Source: Nesterenkonia lutea (GTDB lineage Bacteria; Actinomycetota; Actinomycetes; Actinomycetales; Micrococcaceae). Taken from it: DNA of 64,000 nt. The stretch is from positions 1,054,001 through 1,118,000 of the forward strand of contig NZ_JADBED010000001.1 of NCBI RefSeq assembly GCF_014873955.1. Reading direction: 5' to 3'. This document shows positions 45,424 to 53,648 of this stretch, one piece after another. The first letter of the stretch is position 1; every line of letters begins with the position of its first letter. The notes under the pieces were generated by a model. It did no database searches and was not told the origin of the DNA. It saw nothing but the letters and a program-made list of their open reading frames with translations. Made by a program: the position numbers and the translations under genes.

Positions 45424-46317
45424 TCATTTGACGCTCCCCGCCACCAGGCCCGAGACGATGTAGCGCTGCAGGGCCAGGAACAGCACCACCGGGATGATCG
45501 CGGCGAGCACCGCTCCGGCCGCGAAGACGGACCAGTTCTGTGAGGTCTCCTGGGAGATGAACTGGTAGAGCCCCACCGCCAGGGTCTGCTTCTCAGGGTC
45601 ACGGAGCAGGACTGAGGCGATGACGAACTCGCTGAGCGTGGCCACCAGGGACAGCAGCGCCACCACTGCGAGGATCGGTGAGACCAGCGGCAGGATGATC
45701 GTGAAGAAGATCCGGGCGTGACCGGCGCCGTCGATCCTCGCGGCCTCGTCGATCGAGGTCGGGATGGTGTTGAAGAAGCCATACATCAGATACGTGTTCA
45801 CCCCCAGCGCGCCGCCCAGGTAGACCATGATGAGGCCGATCTGGCTGTTCAACCCGATGGCGGGGAAGATCTCGCCGATCGAGAGCATCAGCAGGAAGAT
45901 CGCCACCATCGCCAGGAGCTGGGGGAACATCTGCACCAGCACGATGCCGATCAGGCCGAGGCGTCGTCCGGTGAAGCGCATCCGCGAGAACGCGTAGGCG
46001 GCGAGGGCGCCGAGCAGAACGCTGCCGGCGGAGGCGGTGAATCCGATGAACAGCGTATTGAGGTACCAGGCCGCGAAGGGCTGCTGCGGCCGATTGAACA
46101 GGTCCACATAGCTCTGCAGACTCAGGTTCCCGAAGAGCGTGTTGGCAGTGATCAGAGTGCCGCCGGGATTCAGCGAGGCGGAGAACACATAGACCAGGGG
46201 AAAGGCGGCGAAGACGACCACGGCGAGGCCGACCAGGTGCCGCCACCCGATCTGCACGAACCAGCGTCGGAACGATCTCCCGCTCATGGACGTGCGCTGC
46301 GGCTGGGACTCGCCCAT
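45424..46317 (-). CDS. malG: Maltose/maltodextrin ABC transporter permease MalG
   Basis: An inner-membrane permease of 297 residues with six spans. The EAA loop that docks the ATPase reads EAARIDGAGHARIFFTIILP. The N-terminus faces the cytoplasm and the C-terminus ends in GLVAGSVK, as in MalG of other bacteria. It starts 1 bp after the malF stop, so translation is coupled. No ATPase gene follows; a shared MsmK/MalK-type ATPase must be encoded elsewhere. Confidence 0.93.
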   Translation of the reverse strand: MGESQPQRTSMSGRSFRRWFVQIGWRHLVGLAVVVFAAFPLVYVFSASLNPGGTLITANTLFGNLSLQSYVDLFNRPQQPFAAWYLNTLFIGFTASAGSVLLGALAAYAFSRMRFTGRRLGLIGIVLVQMFPQLLAMVAIFLLMLSIGEIFPAIGLNSQIGLIMVYLGGALGVNTYLMYGFFNTIPTSIDEAARIDGAGHARIFFTIILPLVSPILAVVALLSLVATLSEFVIASVLLRDPEKQTLAVGLYQFISQETSQNWSVFAAGAVLAAIIPVVLFLALQRYIVSGLVAGSVK

Positions 46318-46318
46318 C

Positions 46319-47926
46319 TCAGTTCAGCTCCTCAAGTGCTCGGGTGCGTCGGAACGCGATCACGGAGATCGTGCCCACGATGAAGAAGATCAGGATCGAG
46401 AAGGCGCTGGCCAGTCCATAGTCGCTCTGTGCTCCGACGAATGCCACCTTGTAGACCATCGAGATCAGGATGTCGGTGGAGCCCACGTTGATGCCGGCCT
46501 CGATGTCTCGGGGACCTCCGCCGGTGAGCATGTAGACGAGATTGAAATTGTTGAAGTTGAACGCGAAGGAGGAGATCAGCAGCGGCGCGATCGAGACCAG
46601 CAGCAGCGGAAACTTGATCTGGCGGAAGGCCTGGAAGGGTCTGGCCCCGTCCATCTGGGCCGCCTCGGTGAGCTCCTCCGGTATCGACTGCAGCGCTCCG
46701 GTGCAGACCAGGAACATGTAGGGGAAGCCCAGCCAGAGATTCACGATCAGGATGCTCAGCTTCGCCAACCAGGGGTCACTGAGCCAGGGGATCGCGGCTC
46801 CGCCGAAGAGGACGCTGTTGATGAAGCCGAACTCCTGGTTCATCATCCCGGCCCAGACCAGAGCGGAGAGGAACCCGGGAAAGGCGTAGGGCAGGATCAT
46901 CACCAGCCGGTAGTACCGGCGGGACCTCATCCGCGGATCGTTGAAGACGATGGCGAGGAACAGACCCAGGACGAAGGTGCTCGCCACGGAGAGGAATGCG
47001 AAGGCGAAGGTCCAGGCCGTGACATAGAGCAGGGGACCGCGGATGGACTCCTCGGTGATGGCACGCACGAAGTTGTCCAGACCCACGTTGACCCGCCAGC
47101 CCGGCATCAGCTGCTCGCCGGACTCCGTGACGAATGCGCCCTCGCCTCCGTCTGTATAGGTCTCGCCGGATTCCGTGTTGGTCATGGTGTCGGAGGACTC
47201 GTCATAGACGAACCGCGAGGTGTAGACATAGGCGCGCTGCCCGTCCTGCGTGCGCAGTGCTCCGGCGTTGGGGTCCTCGTCAAGCGGGACCGCCAGCGTG
47301 CTCAGCTCCTGCTGACGCTCCATGAGCTCGGTGAAGCTCAGCACCGTGTGGCCAGGCACGTCCACGATTCGTCCCTCTTCGACGAGGGCGCCGTCGATCG
47401 CTTCCAGCGGTGCATCGGCCGAGCCGACGAGGACCTCTCCCTCCTGCGCGGTGACCGCGAAGGCCAGCTCCCCGGACCGTTCCACGACGGTGAGCGGATA
47501 CGTGGGTGAATCCGGCACGCGATCCTGGGTCTGCAGCATGATCGCGTGGATCGCGTGCTCTTTGGTGCTGTTGTGCCCGGTGCCGTAGTTGGTGAAGGCC
47601 ACGTATCCCGAGTAGAGGATAACGAAGACCTGGAAGATCAGGAGGAACGTCACCCCCGGGGCCAGGTACTTGGCGGGGAGGGCACCCCGCTGGAAGTAGA
47701 TCCAGGTGATCAGGGCACCGGTGACCACCACCAGAGTGCCGATGAGCCACCTCTCGTTGAAGAAGAGCACCATCGCCGCGTAGACGGAGGCCGCGTTGAG
47801 CAGCCCCAGGACGGTGATCTTCAGCAGCAGAAGCTTCCATCCGAGGCTCGCGGTCTCGGCGGTGCGCCGTGCGCGTCTGCCGTCGAGGGCGCGAGCATCG
47901 GCTCTGGTGGTGGTCGATGTCAGCAT
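46319..47926 (-). CDS. malF: Maltose/maltodextrin ABC transporter permease MalF
   Basis: A 535-residue permease. After a cytoplasmic lead of about 30 residues there are three early spans, including FQVFVILYSGYVAFTNYGTGH, then an extracytoplasmic loop of about 170 residues, the equivalent of the E. coli MalF P2 loop that contacts the binding protein. Further spans follow and an EAA loop ELTEAAQMDGARPFQAFRQI. The large loop is diagnostic for MalF over other sugar permeases. It begins 3 bp after malE. Confidence 0.93.
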   Translation of the reverse strand: MLTSTTTRADARALDGRRARRTAETASLGWKLLLLKITVLGLLNAASVYAAMVLFFNERWLIGTLVVVTGALITWIYFQRGALPAKYLAPGVTFLLIFQVFVILYSGYVAFTNYGTGHNSTKEHAIHAIMLQTQDRVPDSPTYPLTVVERSGELAFAVTAQEGEVLVGSADAPLEAIDGALVEEGRIVDVPGHTVLSFTELMERQQELSTLAVPLDEDPNAGALRTQDGQRAYVYTSRFVYDESSDTMTNTESGETYTDGGEGAFVTESGEQLMPGWRVNVGLDNFVRAITEESIRGPLLYVTAWTFAFAFLSVASTFVLGLFLAIVFNDPRMRSRRYYRLVMILPYAFPGFLSALVWAGMMNQEFGFINSVLFGGAAIPWLSDPWLAKLSILIVNLWLGFPYMFLVCTGALQSIPEELTEAAQMDGARPFQAFRQIKFPLLLVSIAPLLISSFAFNFNNFNLVYMLTGGGPRDIEAGINVGSTDILISMVYKVAFVGAQSDYGLASAFSILIFFIVGTISVIAFRRTRALEELN

Positions 47927-47929
47927 GGA

Positions 47930-49210
47930 TCAGTCGATCGCTGCGGCGATGTCCTCAGACATCTTCTGCCAGAGTTCCACGGGATCACCGTCGCCCTTGA
48001 TGATGGCCGCCTGACTTGCTCCCCAATCGTCCCAGACCGCGCCCATCTCCGGGATGGCGGGCATGGGGACGGCCTCTGCCCCGACTTCGCCGAAGCCGGC
48101 CACGATCTCGTCCTCGCCGAGCGCCTCTTCGAACGACTCGCTCAGCGCCGGGGCGCGTCCACCCGTCTCATACAGCGCGGTCTGGACCTCAGCGGTGCCG
48201 ACGTAGTTGACCAGGAAGTTGCTCGCGGCCAGGACATTCTCGCTCTGAGAGGAGAGGAAGAAGCCCTGGACCCCGGCGAAGGGCTGAGCCGGCTGGTCAC
48301 CGGCAGCCGGGATCGGATCCACGGCGACGTCGATGCCGGCCTCCTGCGCGGCGGTCACGTTCCACGGTCCCGTCAGGAAGAAGGGCGCACTGCCGTCGTT
48401 GAAGCTCTCCTGCGCGAGATCTCCGTCGATGTTGAGGTTCAGCACGCCGGCTTCACCCTGCTCCGCCAGCCACGCGGCGAAATCCTCCCCACCGGCGTCG
48501 CCCATGGCCAGTTCCGTGGAGTCATAGCTTCCGTCATCGGCGGTGCCGAAGACCGGAGCCCCGAAGGAGGTCTGGAAGGGGTAGAGGTGATACGGATCGC
48601 TCTCATTCGGGTCCAGGCCGACCAGGAACGGATATTCAGTGCCGGCCTCCTCGCCCATCTCGATCATCTCTTCAAAGTCGGCCGGCGCCTCGGGGGCGAG
48701 CTCCGTGTTGCGCAGCAGCGCGATGTTCTCGATGGAATAGGGCAGGCCATAGGTCTGGCCTTCATAGGTCCACGCGTCCACGGCGATCTGCTCGAAATCC
48801 TCTGCGGCGTCACCCAGCTCCACCGGCGCCACGACCCCGTTGTCGACCAGCACACCCAGCCAGTCATGGGCTCCCACGGCGATGTCCGGCCCTTCACCGG
48901 TGGGGACCTGGGAGACGAACTGGTCCCTGATCTCCTCGAAGTCCTGCTGCACGATCTCCACCGCGATGCCGGTGTCGGCCTCGAAGTCGGTGGCGACATC
49001 CGCGAGCACCTCCGCGCGGTTGGCATCTGCCCAGACGGTGAGACTTCCTGAGGCCTCAGCGTCTGCGGTCTGGGCAGCGTCTGCGGTCTCGGTCGGTTCG
49101 GCAGAGGCCGCGCCGGGGGATTCGCCCCCGGAGCCGCATGCGGTCAGCGCCAACGCCCCCGCGCCCAGGAATGCAGTCATCGCCGTGAATCGTCTGGTGT
49201 TCACCGTCAT
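47930..49210 (-). CDS. malE: Maltose/maltodextrin-binding lipoprotein
   Basis: The extracellular solute receptor of the uptake system, 426 residues. The N-terminus is a lipoprotein signal with lipobox LALTACGS, followed by an acidic Ala/Glu/Thr linker, then a family 1 binding protein (SGSLTVWADANRAEVL, PTGEGPDIAVGAHDWLG, YGLPYSIENIALLRN). The ATG at 49210 has AGAGGGA upstream; a longer frame to 49246 would place this inside the gene. It is the first gene of the malE-malF-malG operon and has its own promoter with an operator over the start site. Confidence 0.94.
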   Translation of the reverse strand: MTVNTRRFTAMTAFLGAGALALTACGSGGESPGAASAEPTETADAAQTADAEASGSLTVWADANRAEVLADVATDFEADTGIAVEIVQQDFEEIRDQFVSQVPTGEGPDIAVGAHDWLGVLVDNGVVAPVELGDAAEDFEQIAVDAWTYEGQTYGLPYSIENIALLRNTELAPEAPADFEEMIEMGEEAGTEYPFLVGLDPNESDPYHLYPFQTSFGAPVFGTADDGSYDSTELAMGDAGGEDFAAWLAEQGEAGVLNLNIDGDLAQESFNDGSAPFFLTGPWNVTAAQEAGIDVAVDPIPAAGDQPAQPFAGVQGFFLSSQSENVLAASNFLVNYVGTAEVQTALYETGGRAPALSESFEEALGEDEIVAGFGEVGAEAVPMPAIPEMGAVWDDWGASQAAIIKGDGDPVELWQKMSEDIAAAID

Positions 49211-49260
49211 CGGTGTCCCTCTCTGTGAAGAAGCGGAGTCAGTCACGCCGCCATCCGGAG

Positions 49261-49274
49261 TGCAAGCGCTTCCA
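49261..49274. promoter_or_regulatory. LacI-type operator over the malE promoter
   Basis: TGCAAGCGCTTCCA, built on the LacI-family core AAGCGCTT. It is the exact reverse complement of the site at 49438-49451 and starts at the end of the malE -10, so a bound repressor would block initiation. Confidence 0.75.
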
Positions 49275-49302
49275 GTATGGGTACAGAATGTGATCTACGC
49301 AA
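49274..49302 (-). promoter_or_regulatory. malE promoter
   Basis: On the minus strand TTGCGT (49302-49297) is followed after 17 bp by CATACT (49279-49274). A TGTGATCTAC stretch resembling half a CRP/GlxR site lies between them at 49289-49298. Confidence 0.55.
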
Positions 49303-49406
49303 CTCTCTTCTGCTGTCGCTCGAATCCTAAGCGAACCAGGTCCTGAGGTGCATTTATGACTCACGATGGGGCTTATGTGGACATGACACAGCCTGGCCTG
49401 TCTGCC

Positions 49407-49420
49407 TGCAAGCGGTTGTA
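49407..49420. promoter_or_regulatory. Third, weaker LacI-type site
   Basis: TGCAAGCGGTTGTA matches the malE-side operator at 11 of 14 positions. Its centre is 31 bp, three helical turns, from the operator at 49438-49451, which would suit cooperative binding. Confidence 0.5.
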
Positions 49421-49427
49421 GCGTCCC

Positions 49428-49457
49428 TTGATGCGGTTGGAAGCGCTTGCATATACT
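49428..49457 (+). promoter_or_regulatory. Alpha-glucosidase promoter
   Basis: TTGATG (49428-49433), an 18-bp spacer, then TATACT (49452-49457). Transcription would start at about 49464-49466, at or next to the ATG at 49466, so the message is probably leaderless. Confidence 0.65.
49438..49451. promoter_or_regulatory. LacI-type operator in the alpha-glucosidase promoter
   Basis: TGGAAGCGCTTGCA fills the spacer between the -35 and -10 of the alpha-glucosidase promoter. It is the exact reverse complement of the malE-side operator. Confidence 0.75.
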
Positions 49458-49465
49458 CTGGGGCC

Positions 49466-51181
49466 ATGACTGTTCATCATGACCTGCGCACTCCGGACGC
49501 CCCCGCCCTCCGTCCCGATGAGAAGGAGCTCGGGCAGGAGCCCCGCCACTGGTGGCGCAGCGCGGTGATCTACCAGATCTACCCGCGCTCCTTCAGCGAT
49601 TCCAGCGGGGACGGAGTGGGGGATCTCCCCGGGATCACGGCTCGACTCGGTGAGCTGCGCGAGCTTGGTGTGGACGCGGTCTGGCTCAGCCCTTTCATGA
49701 CCTCCCCACAGAAGGACGCGGGCTACGACGTCGCCGACTACTGCGACGTGGACCCGATCTTCGGCACCCTGGCGGATTTCGACGCCCTGCTGGCCCAGGC
49801 CCATGAGCTCGGCCTCCGCGTGATCGTGGACCTGGTGCCGAACCATTCGTCGGATCGGCACGAGTGGTTCCAGCGCGCGCTGACCTCCCCGGTGGGAAGC
49901 CCCGAGCGTGCTCGCTACATCTTCCGCGACGGCAGGGGAGCGCAGGGGGACGAGCCGCCGAACAACTGGCAGTCCATCTTCGGCGGTCCCGCATGGACCC
50001 GCATCACGGAGCCAGACGGGGCACCCGGGCAGTGGTACCTGCATCTCTTCGACGCCAGCCAGCCAGACTTCGACTGGTCCCAGGAAGAGGTCAAGGCGGA
50101 GTTCCGGCGCATTCTGCGCTTCTGGCTCGATCGCGGCGTGGACGGGTTCCGTGTGGATGTCGCCCACGGACTGGTCAAGGATCAGGAGTTCCCGGACTAC
50201 ACCCCGGACCCCGAGGCGGCCTCCATGGGCGGGGAGGAGACCCCGGCGCCGTATTTCGAGCAGGCTGAAGTGCATGAGGTATATCGCGACTGGCGCAAGG
50301 TCCTCGAGGAGTACGAGGGTGATCGCGCCCTCTGTGGGGAAGCATGGGTGTCCTCCGTCGAGAAGGCCGCGCTGTGGGTGCGTCCCGACGAGATGCACCA
50401 GACGTTCAACTTCCAGTACCTGGAGACACCTTGGGAGGCAGGCCGGCTGCGTCGGGTCATCAATGACTCGCTGAGCGCCTTCAGCGCTGTCGGTGCGCCG
50501 AGCACCTGGGTCCTGTCGAACCACGATGTGGTGCGCCACGCGACGAGACTCTCCCTCACCGGTGAGAATCCTCAGGGCTCCGGCATCGGACCGGATCATC
50601 CCGGTCTGCCCGATCGGGAGACGGGACTGAAGCGCGCCACCGCGGCGACGGCACTGATGCTCGCTCTGCCGGGATCCTCGTATCTGTATCAGGGGGAGGA
50701 GCTCGGACTTGACGAGGTCCATGACCTGCCTGACGACGCCCGCCAGGATCCTACCTGGTTCCGCACCGCAGGACAGCGCTACGGCAGGGACGGGTGCCGT
50801 GTCCCGCTGCCCTGGGTCGCCGACGCACCGGCCTTCGGGTTCAGCGCGGGGGAGAGTCCATGGCTGCCCCAGCCAGATCGTTGGAACATGCTGGCGCGCG
50901 ATGTGCAGCGAGCAGACCCGGAATCCACGCTGAACCTCTACCGGCGCATGCTGGAACTGCGTGCAGAGCGCCGGCTGGGCACCGGGAACCTCCACTGGCA
51001 GCACAGCGAGGATGAGGCGGTGCTGATCTTCACCAATCGCGACGTGCTCGTCCTGGCCAACACCGGCACGCAGTCGGTGTCGCTGCCAGCAGGACATGAG
51101 GTCCTTCTCGCCAGCTCGCCGCTGCAGGGTGCACAGGTGCCTGCGGACTGCACAGTATGGTTGCATCGACCCGAAGACTGA
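49466..51181 (+). CDS. GH13 alpha-glucosidase (oligo-1,6- or alpha-1,4-glucosidase type)
   Basis: Cytoplasmic hydrolase of imported maltose or maltodextrins, 571 residues, no signal peptide. GH13 motifs are VIVDLVPNHSSD, GFRVDVAHGL (nucleophile Asp), LCGEAWV (acid Glu) and VLSNHDVVRH (third Asp). YQIYPRSFSDSSGDGVGDLPGI marks the alpha-glucosidase rather than amylase branch. Exact linkage preference cannot be read from the sequence. It is divergent from malE under a shared control region, and a LacI regulator follows. Confidence 0.93.
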   Translation: MTVHHDLRTPDAPALRPDEKELGQEPRHWWRSAVIYQIYPRSFSDSSGDGVGDLPGITARLGELRELGVDAVWLSPFMTSPQKDAGYDVADYCDVDPIFGTLADFDALLAQAHELGLRVIVDLVPNHSSDRHEWFQRALTSPVGSPERARYIFRDGRGAQGDEPPNNWQSIFGGPAWTRITEPDGAPGQWYLHLFDASQPDFDWSQEEVKAEFRRILRFWLDRGVDGFRVDVAHGLVKDQEFPDYTPDPEAASMGGEETPAPYFEQAEVHEVYRDWRKVLEEYEGDRALCGEAWVSSVEKAALWVRPDEMHQTFNFQYLETPWEAGRLRRVINDSLSAFSAVGAPSTWVLSNHDVVRHATRLSLTGENPQGSGIGPDHPGLPDRETGLKRATAATALMLALPGSSYLYQGEELGLDEVHDLPDDARQDPTWFRTAGQRYGRDGCRVPLPWVADAPAFGFSAGESPWLPQPDRWNMLARDVQRADPESTLNLYRRMLELRAERRLGTGNLHWQHSEDEAVLIFTNRDVLVLANTGTQSVSLPAGHEVLLASSPLQGAQVPADCTVWLHRPED

Positions 51182-51266
51182 ACAGTGGGGACCGGGTACC
51201 GCCCGCATTCACCGGCCCCCAGCCGCAGCCTCAGCCGCAGCACCCAGAAGCAGGAGAGAGCCGCGC

Positions 51267-52289
51267 GTGACAAGCCTCGATGATGTAGCCAGAGCCGCGG
51301 GCGTCTCCGCGGCCACGGTCTCCCGCGCCCTGAGCGGCCGCGGAAACGTCTCGAGGTCCACGCGGGCCAAGATCGAGACAGTGGCGGGAGAGCTCGGCTA
51401 TGTCGCGTCCTCGGCCGCCTCCAGCCTGGCATCCGGGCGGATGCGCAATCTCGGCGTGATCATGCCCGAGCTGCACCGGTGGTTCTTCAACACGGTGCTC
51501 ACCGGGATATCCGATGAAGCCACACGCTCCGGCTATGACGTGACCCTCTACAACGTCACCGAGGATCCCGAGGTGCGCCGGGAGATCTTCAGCGCCTTCC
51601 TCCGGCGGCGGCGCGTGGACGCCGTCGTGGTCGTGGCGCTCGAGCTCAGCCAGTGGGAGGAGCAGGAGCTTCAGCGCCTCGGCATCCCGGTCGTGATCAT
51701 CGGAGGCACCTCCGGGAACCTGCCCGGGGTCTCCATCGACGATCTGGCGATCACCGAACTGGCGGCGGCACATCTGCTCGAGCTCGGTCACGAGGTGCTG
51801 GGATTCATCGGCGGCGCCGAACGCTTCGACGCCGACTACAAGGTCCCCAGCCAGCGCCGAGAAGGCTTCTGTCGGGCACTCCAGCAACGAGGACTCTCCC
51901 TCGACCCAGGACTCCTGGGAGAGGCGGACTTCACGATTCCCGGCGGATTCCACGCCGCGAGACAGCTGCTGGGGGTGCCGGGGAGCGGCATGACCGGTCT
52001 GGTCGCAGCCTCAGACGAGATGGCCATCGGTGCGATCCTCGCAGCACGGGAGCTGGGGGTCAGAGTCCCGGAGGACCTCTCGGTCGTGGGCGTCGACGGC
52101 CACGAGCTCGGAGCGCTGTTCGAGCTCACCACCGTTGATCAGCATCCACAGCGACAGGGGGCCCTGGCCGCCACGCTGATCCTCGCCACTGTCGAGGGCG
52201 GCGACGCCCAGCCGTCAAAGGTGGACCTGCCCTTTGACCTGTTGGTCCGGCGCAGCAGCATGAGGCGCCCTCCGCTGCCCGAGGCCTGA
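51267..52289 (+). CDS. LacI-family repressor, probable regulator of the mal genes
   Basis: A 340-residue repressor. The N-terminal helix-turn-helix reads TSLDDVARAAGVSAATVSRALSG, with the hinge helix at SSAASSLASGRMRNLGVIMP; the rest is a periplasmic-binding-protein-like sugar sensor. The GTG at 51267 follows AGGAGAG, so the frame upstream to 51096 is not coding. It lies 85 bp after the alpha-glucosidase, so they may be cotranscribed, which would make the repressor self-regulated through the operators upstream. The link to those operators is inferred from family and position. Confidence 0.88.
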   Translation: MTSLDDVARAAGVSAATVSRALSGRGNVSRSTRAKIETVAGELGYVASSAASSLASGRMRNLGVIMPELHRWFFNTVLTGISDEATRSGYDVTLYNVTEDPEVRREIFSAFLRRRRVDAVVVVALELSQWEEQELQRLGIPVVIIGGTSGNLPGVSIDDLAITELAAAHLLELGHEVLGFIGGAERFDADYKVPSQRREGFCRALQQRGLSLDPGLLGEADFTIPGGFHAARQLLGVPGSGMTGLVAASDEMAIGAILAARELGVRVPEDLSVVGVDGHELGALFELTTVDQHPQRQGALAATLILATVEGGDAQPSKVDLPFDLLVRRSSMRRPPLPEA

Positions 52290-52344
52290 CCACGGCGCGC
52301 TGCAGGATGCTCCTCGCCCGCGGGCATGGCGCAGGCCCGAGACA

Positions 52345-53559
52345 TCACTGAAGACCGGCCCTGCGGCGGGTGCGCCGACTGGCGTGCACCGAGTATCGGG
52401 GAAGCCAGCGCAGCAGGGCCGCGCTTGCCAGCGGGCCCATGAGGGACGCGGCCCAGATGCCGCCCGCGAGCGTGCCGAGCGCGGCCCCGGCGGCCAGGGT
52501 GAGCGGTCCAGCGGCGATGCCGAAGTCCTGAAGCAGCCGCCAGGCACCCAGAAACTGTGGTCGGTCCTGAGGTGGGGCGATGTCCGAGGCGATGGTCATC
52601 ATCACGCCCGAACCCAGGCCGTTGCTGATCCCCAGCAGGACCGCCACCCCGGCCAGGCCAGCCGCCGAGCCGGTCAGGGGAACCACGGCCATGGCCACTC
52701 CCAGGCCCACCATGGAGGGCACGCCGATCCAGAGCCGACCGAGGTGGTCCATCACCTTGCCCGCCGGGTAGAAGAGCAGCATGTCGATCCCGCCTGCCAG
52801 GCCATAGATCAGTGAGATCGCAGTGGGATCCAGACCGAGATGCTCGCCCCAGAGCGGAATGACCTGCTGCCGCGCCCCGCGGATCGCGCCCACGAGCATC
52901 GAGGCGGCCCCCAGCGTCATCAGCAGCTCCCGGTGCTCGATGATCACGGCTCGGAAGCCGGTCCGCGGGGCGCCGGAGGTGCGGGCGGAGCGGGTGTCGA
53001 TCTCGGGCGCCAGCACCACCGTGACCCCGGCGGCCACGGCTGTGAGCAGGGCGAGCAGGAACACCGCGCGCATGTCCCCGAGGGCGATCACCCCGGCACC
53101 GAGGAAGGGGCCGACGAACTGTCCGATCCGATGCACCCCGCCCAGCGTGGAGAGCACCCTGGCGCGCTGATGCACCGGGGTCACCTCGGTCAGGTACGAG
53201 TGGCGGGCGAGCTGGAACACGGCGTTGGCGGCGCCCACCAGCAGGATCGCCGCTCCCAGGGTGATGAGCGATGGTGACAGTCCGGCGGCGAGGAATCCCA
53301 CGGCGGCGGCGCCGGAGGCGAGCAGCATCGCCCGGCGGTCACCGACCCGAGCGGCCAGCGCACCTGCCGGCAGGTCCGCCAGGATCTGCCCCACGGGCAG
53401 CATTGCGGCGATGATCCCGGCCACGGCCAGGGTGGCTCCGCGCTCCACGGCGAACGGGGCCAGCACGGGGATCATGGCGCCTGCACCCAGGCTGAAGATG
53501 AAGGCCGGCAGCAGCGCACCCAGAATGATCTGCCGCCGGGGGGAGTCAGCACTGTGCAT
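52345..53559 (-). CDS. Major facilitator superfamily transporter
   Basis: A 404-residue protein with twelve hydrophobic spans. The loop 2-3 motif reads DLPAGALAARVGDRRAM, close to MFS motif A. The central cytoplasmic loop has about 30 polar residues and the C-terminus is basic. The overall look is of a drug/H+ or small-molecule exporter, but the substrate cannot be told. It is convergent with the LacI gene and divergent from helY; nothing ties it to maltose use. Confidence 0.85.
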   Translation of the reverse strand: MHSADSPRRQIILGALLPAFIFSLGAGAMIPVLAPFAVERGATLAVAGIIAAMLPVGQILADLPAGALAARVGDRRAMLLASGAAAVGFLAAGLSPSLITLGAAILLVGAANAVFQLARHSYLTEVTPVHQRARVLSTLGGVHRIGQFVGPFLGAGVIALGDMRAVFLLALLTAVAAGVTVVLAPEIDTRSARTSGAPRTGFRAVIIEHRELLMTLGAASMLVGAIRGARQQVIPLWGEHLGLDPTAISLIYGLAGGIDMLLFYPAGKVMDHLGRLWIGVPSMVGLGVAMAVVPLTGSAAGLAGVAVLLGISNGLGSGVMMTIASDIAPPQDRPQFLGAWRLLQDFGIAAGPLTLAAGAALGTLAGGIWAASLMGPLASAALLRWLPRYSVHASRRTRRRAGLQ

Positions 53560-53648
53560 CGCTGCAGTCTAGCGATCCGTGGCAGCGGTCCCGTCCTCTC
53601 GTCACATCCCGGTGCCCCGCGCCGGCGCCGATGTCATAGGCTGGAGGC

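Noticed and set aside
46286..49051. Long plus-strand frames opposite malF and malE
   Set aside because: Compositions rich in Arg, Gly, His and Asp, without motifs, are typical of shadows of the minus-strand permease and binding-protein genes.
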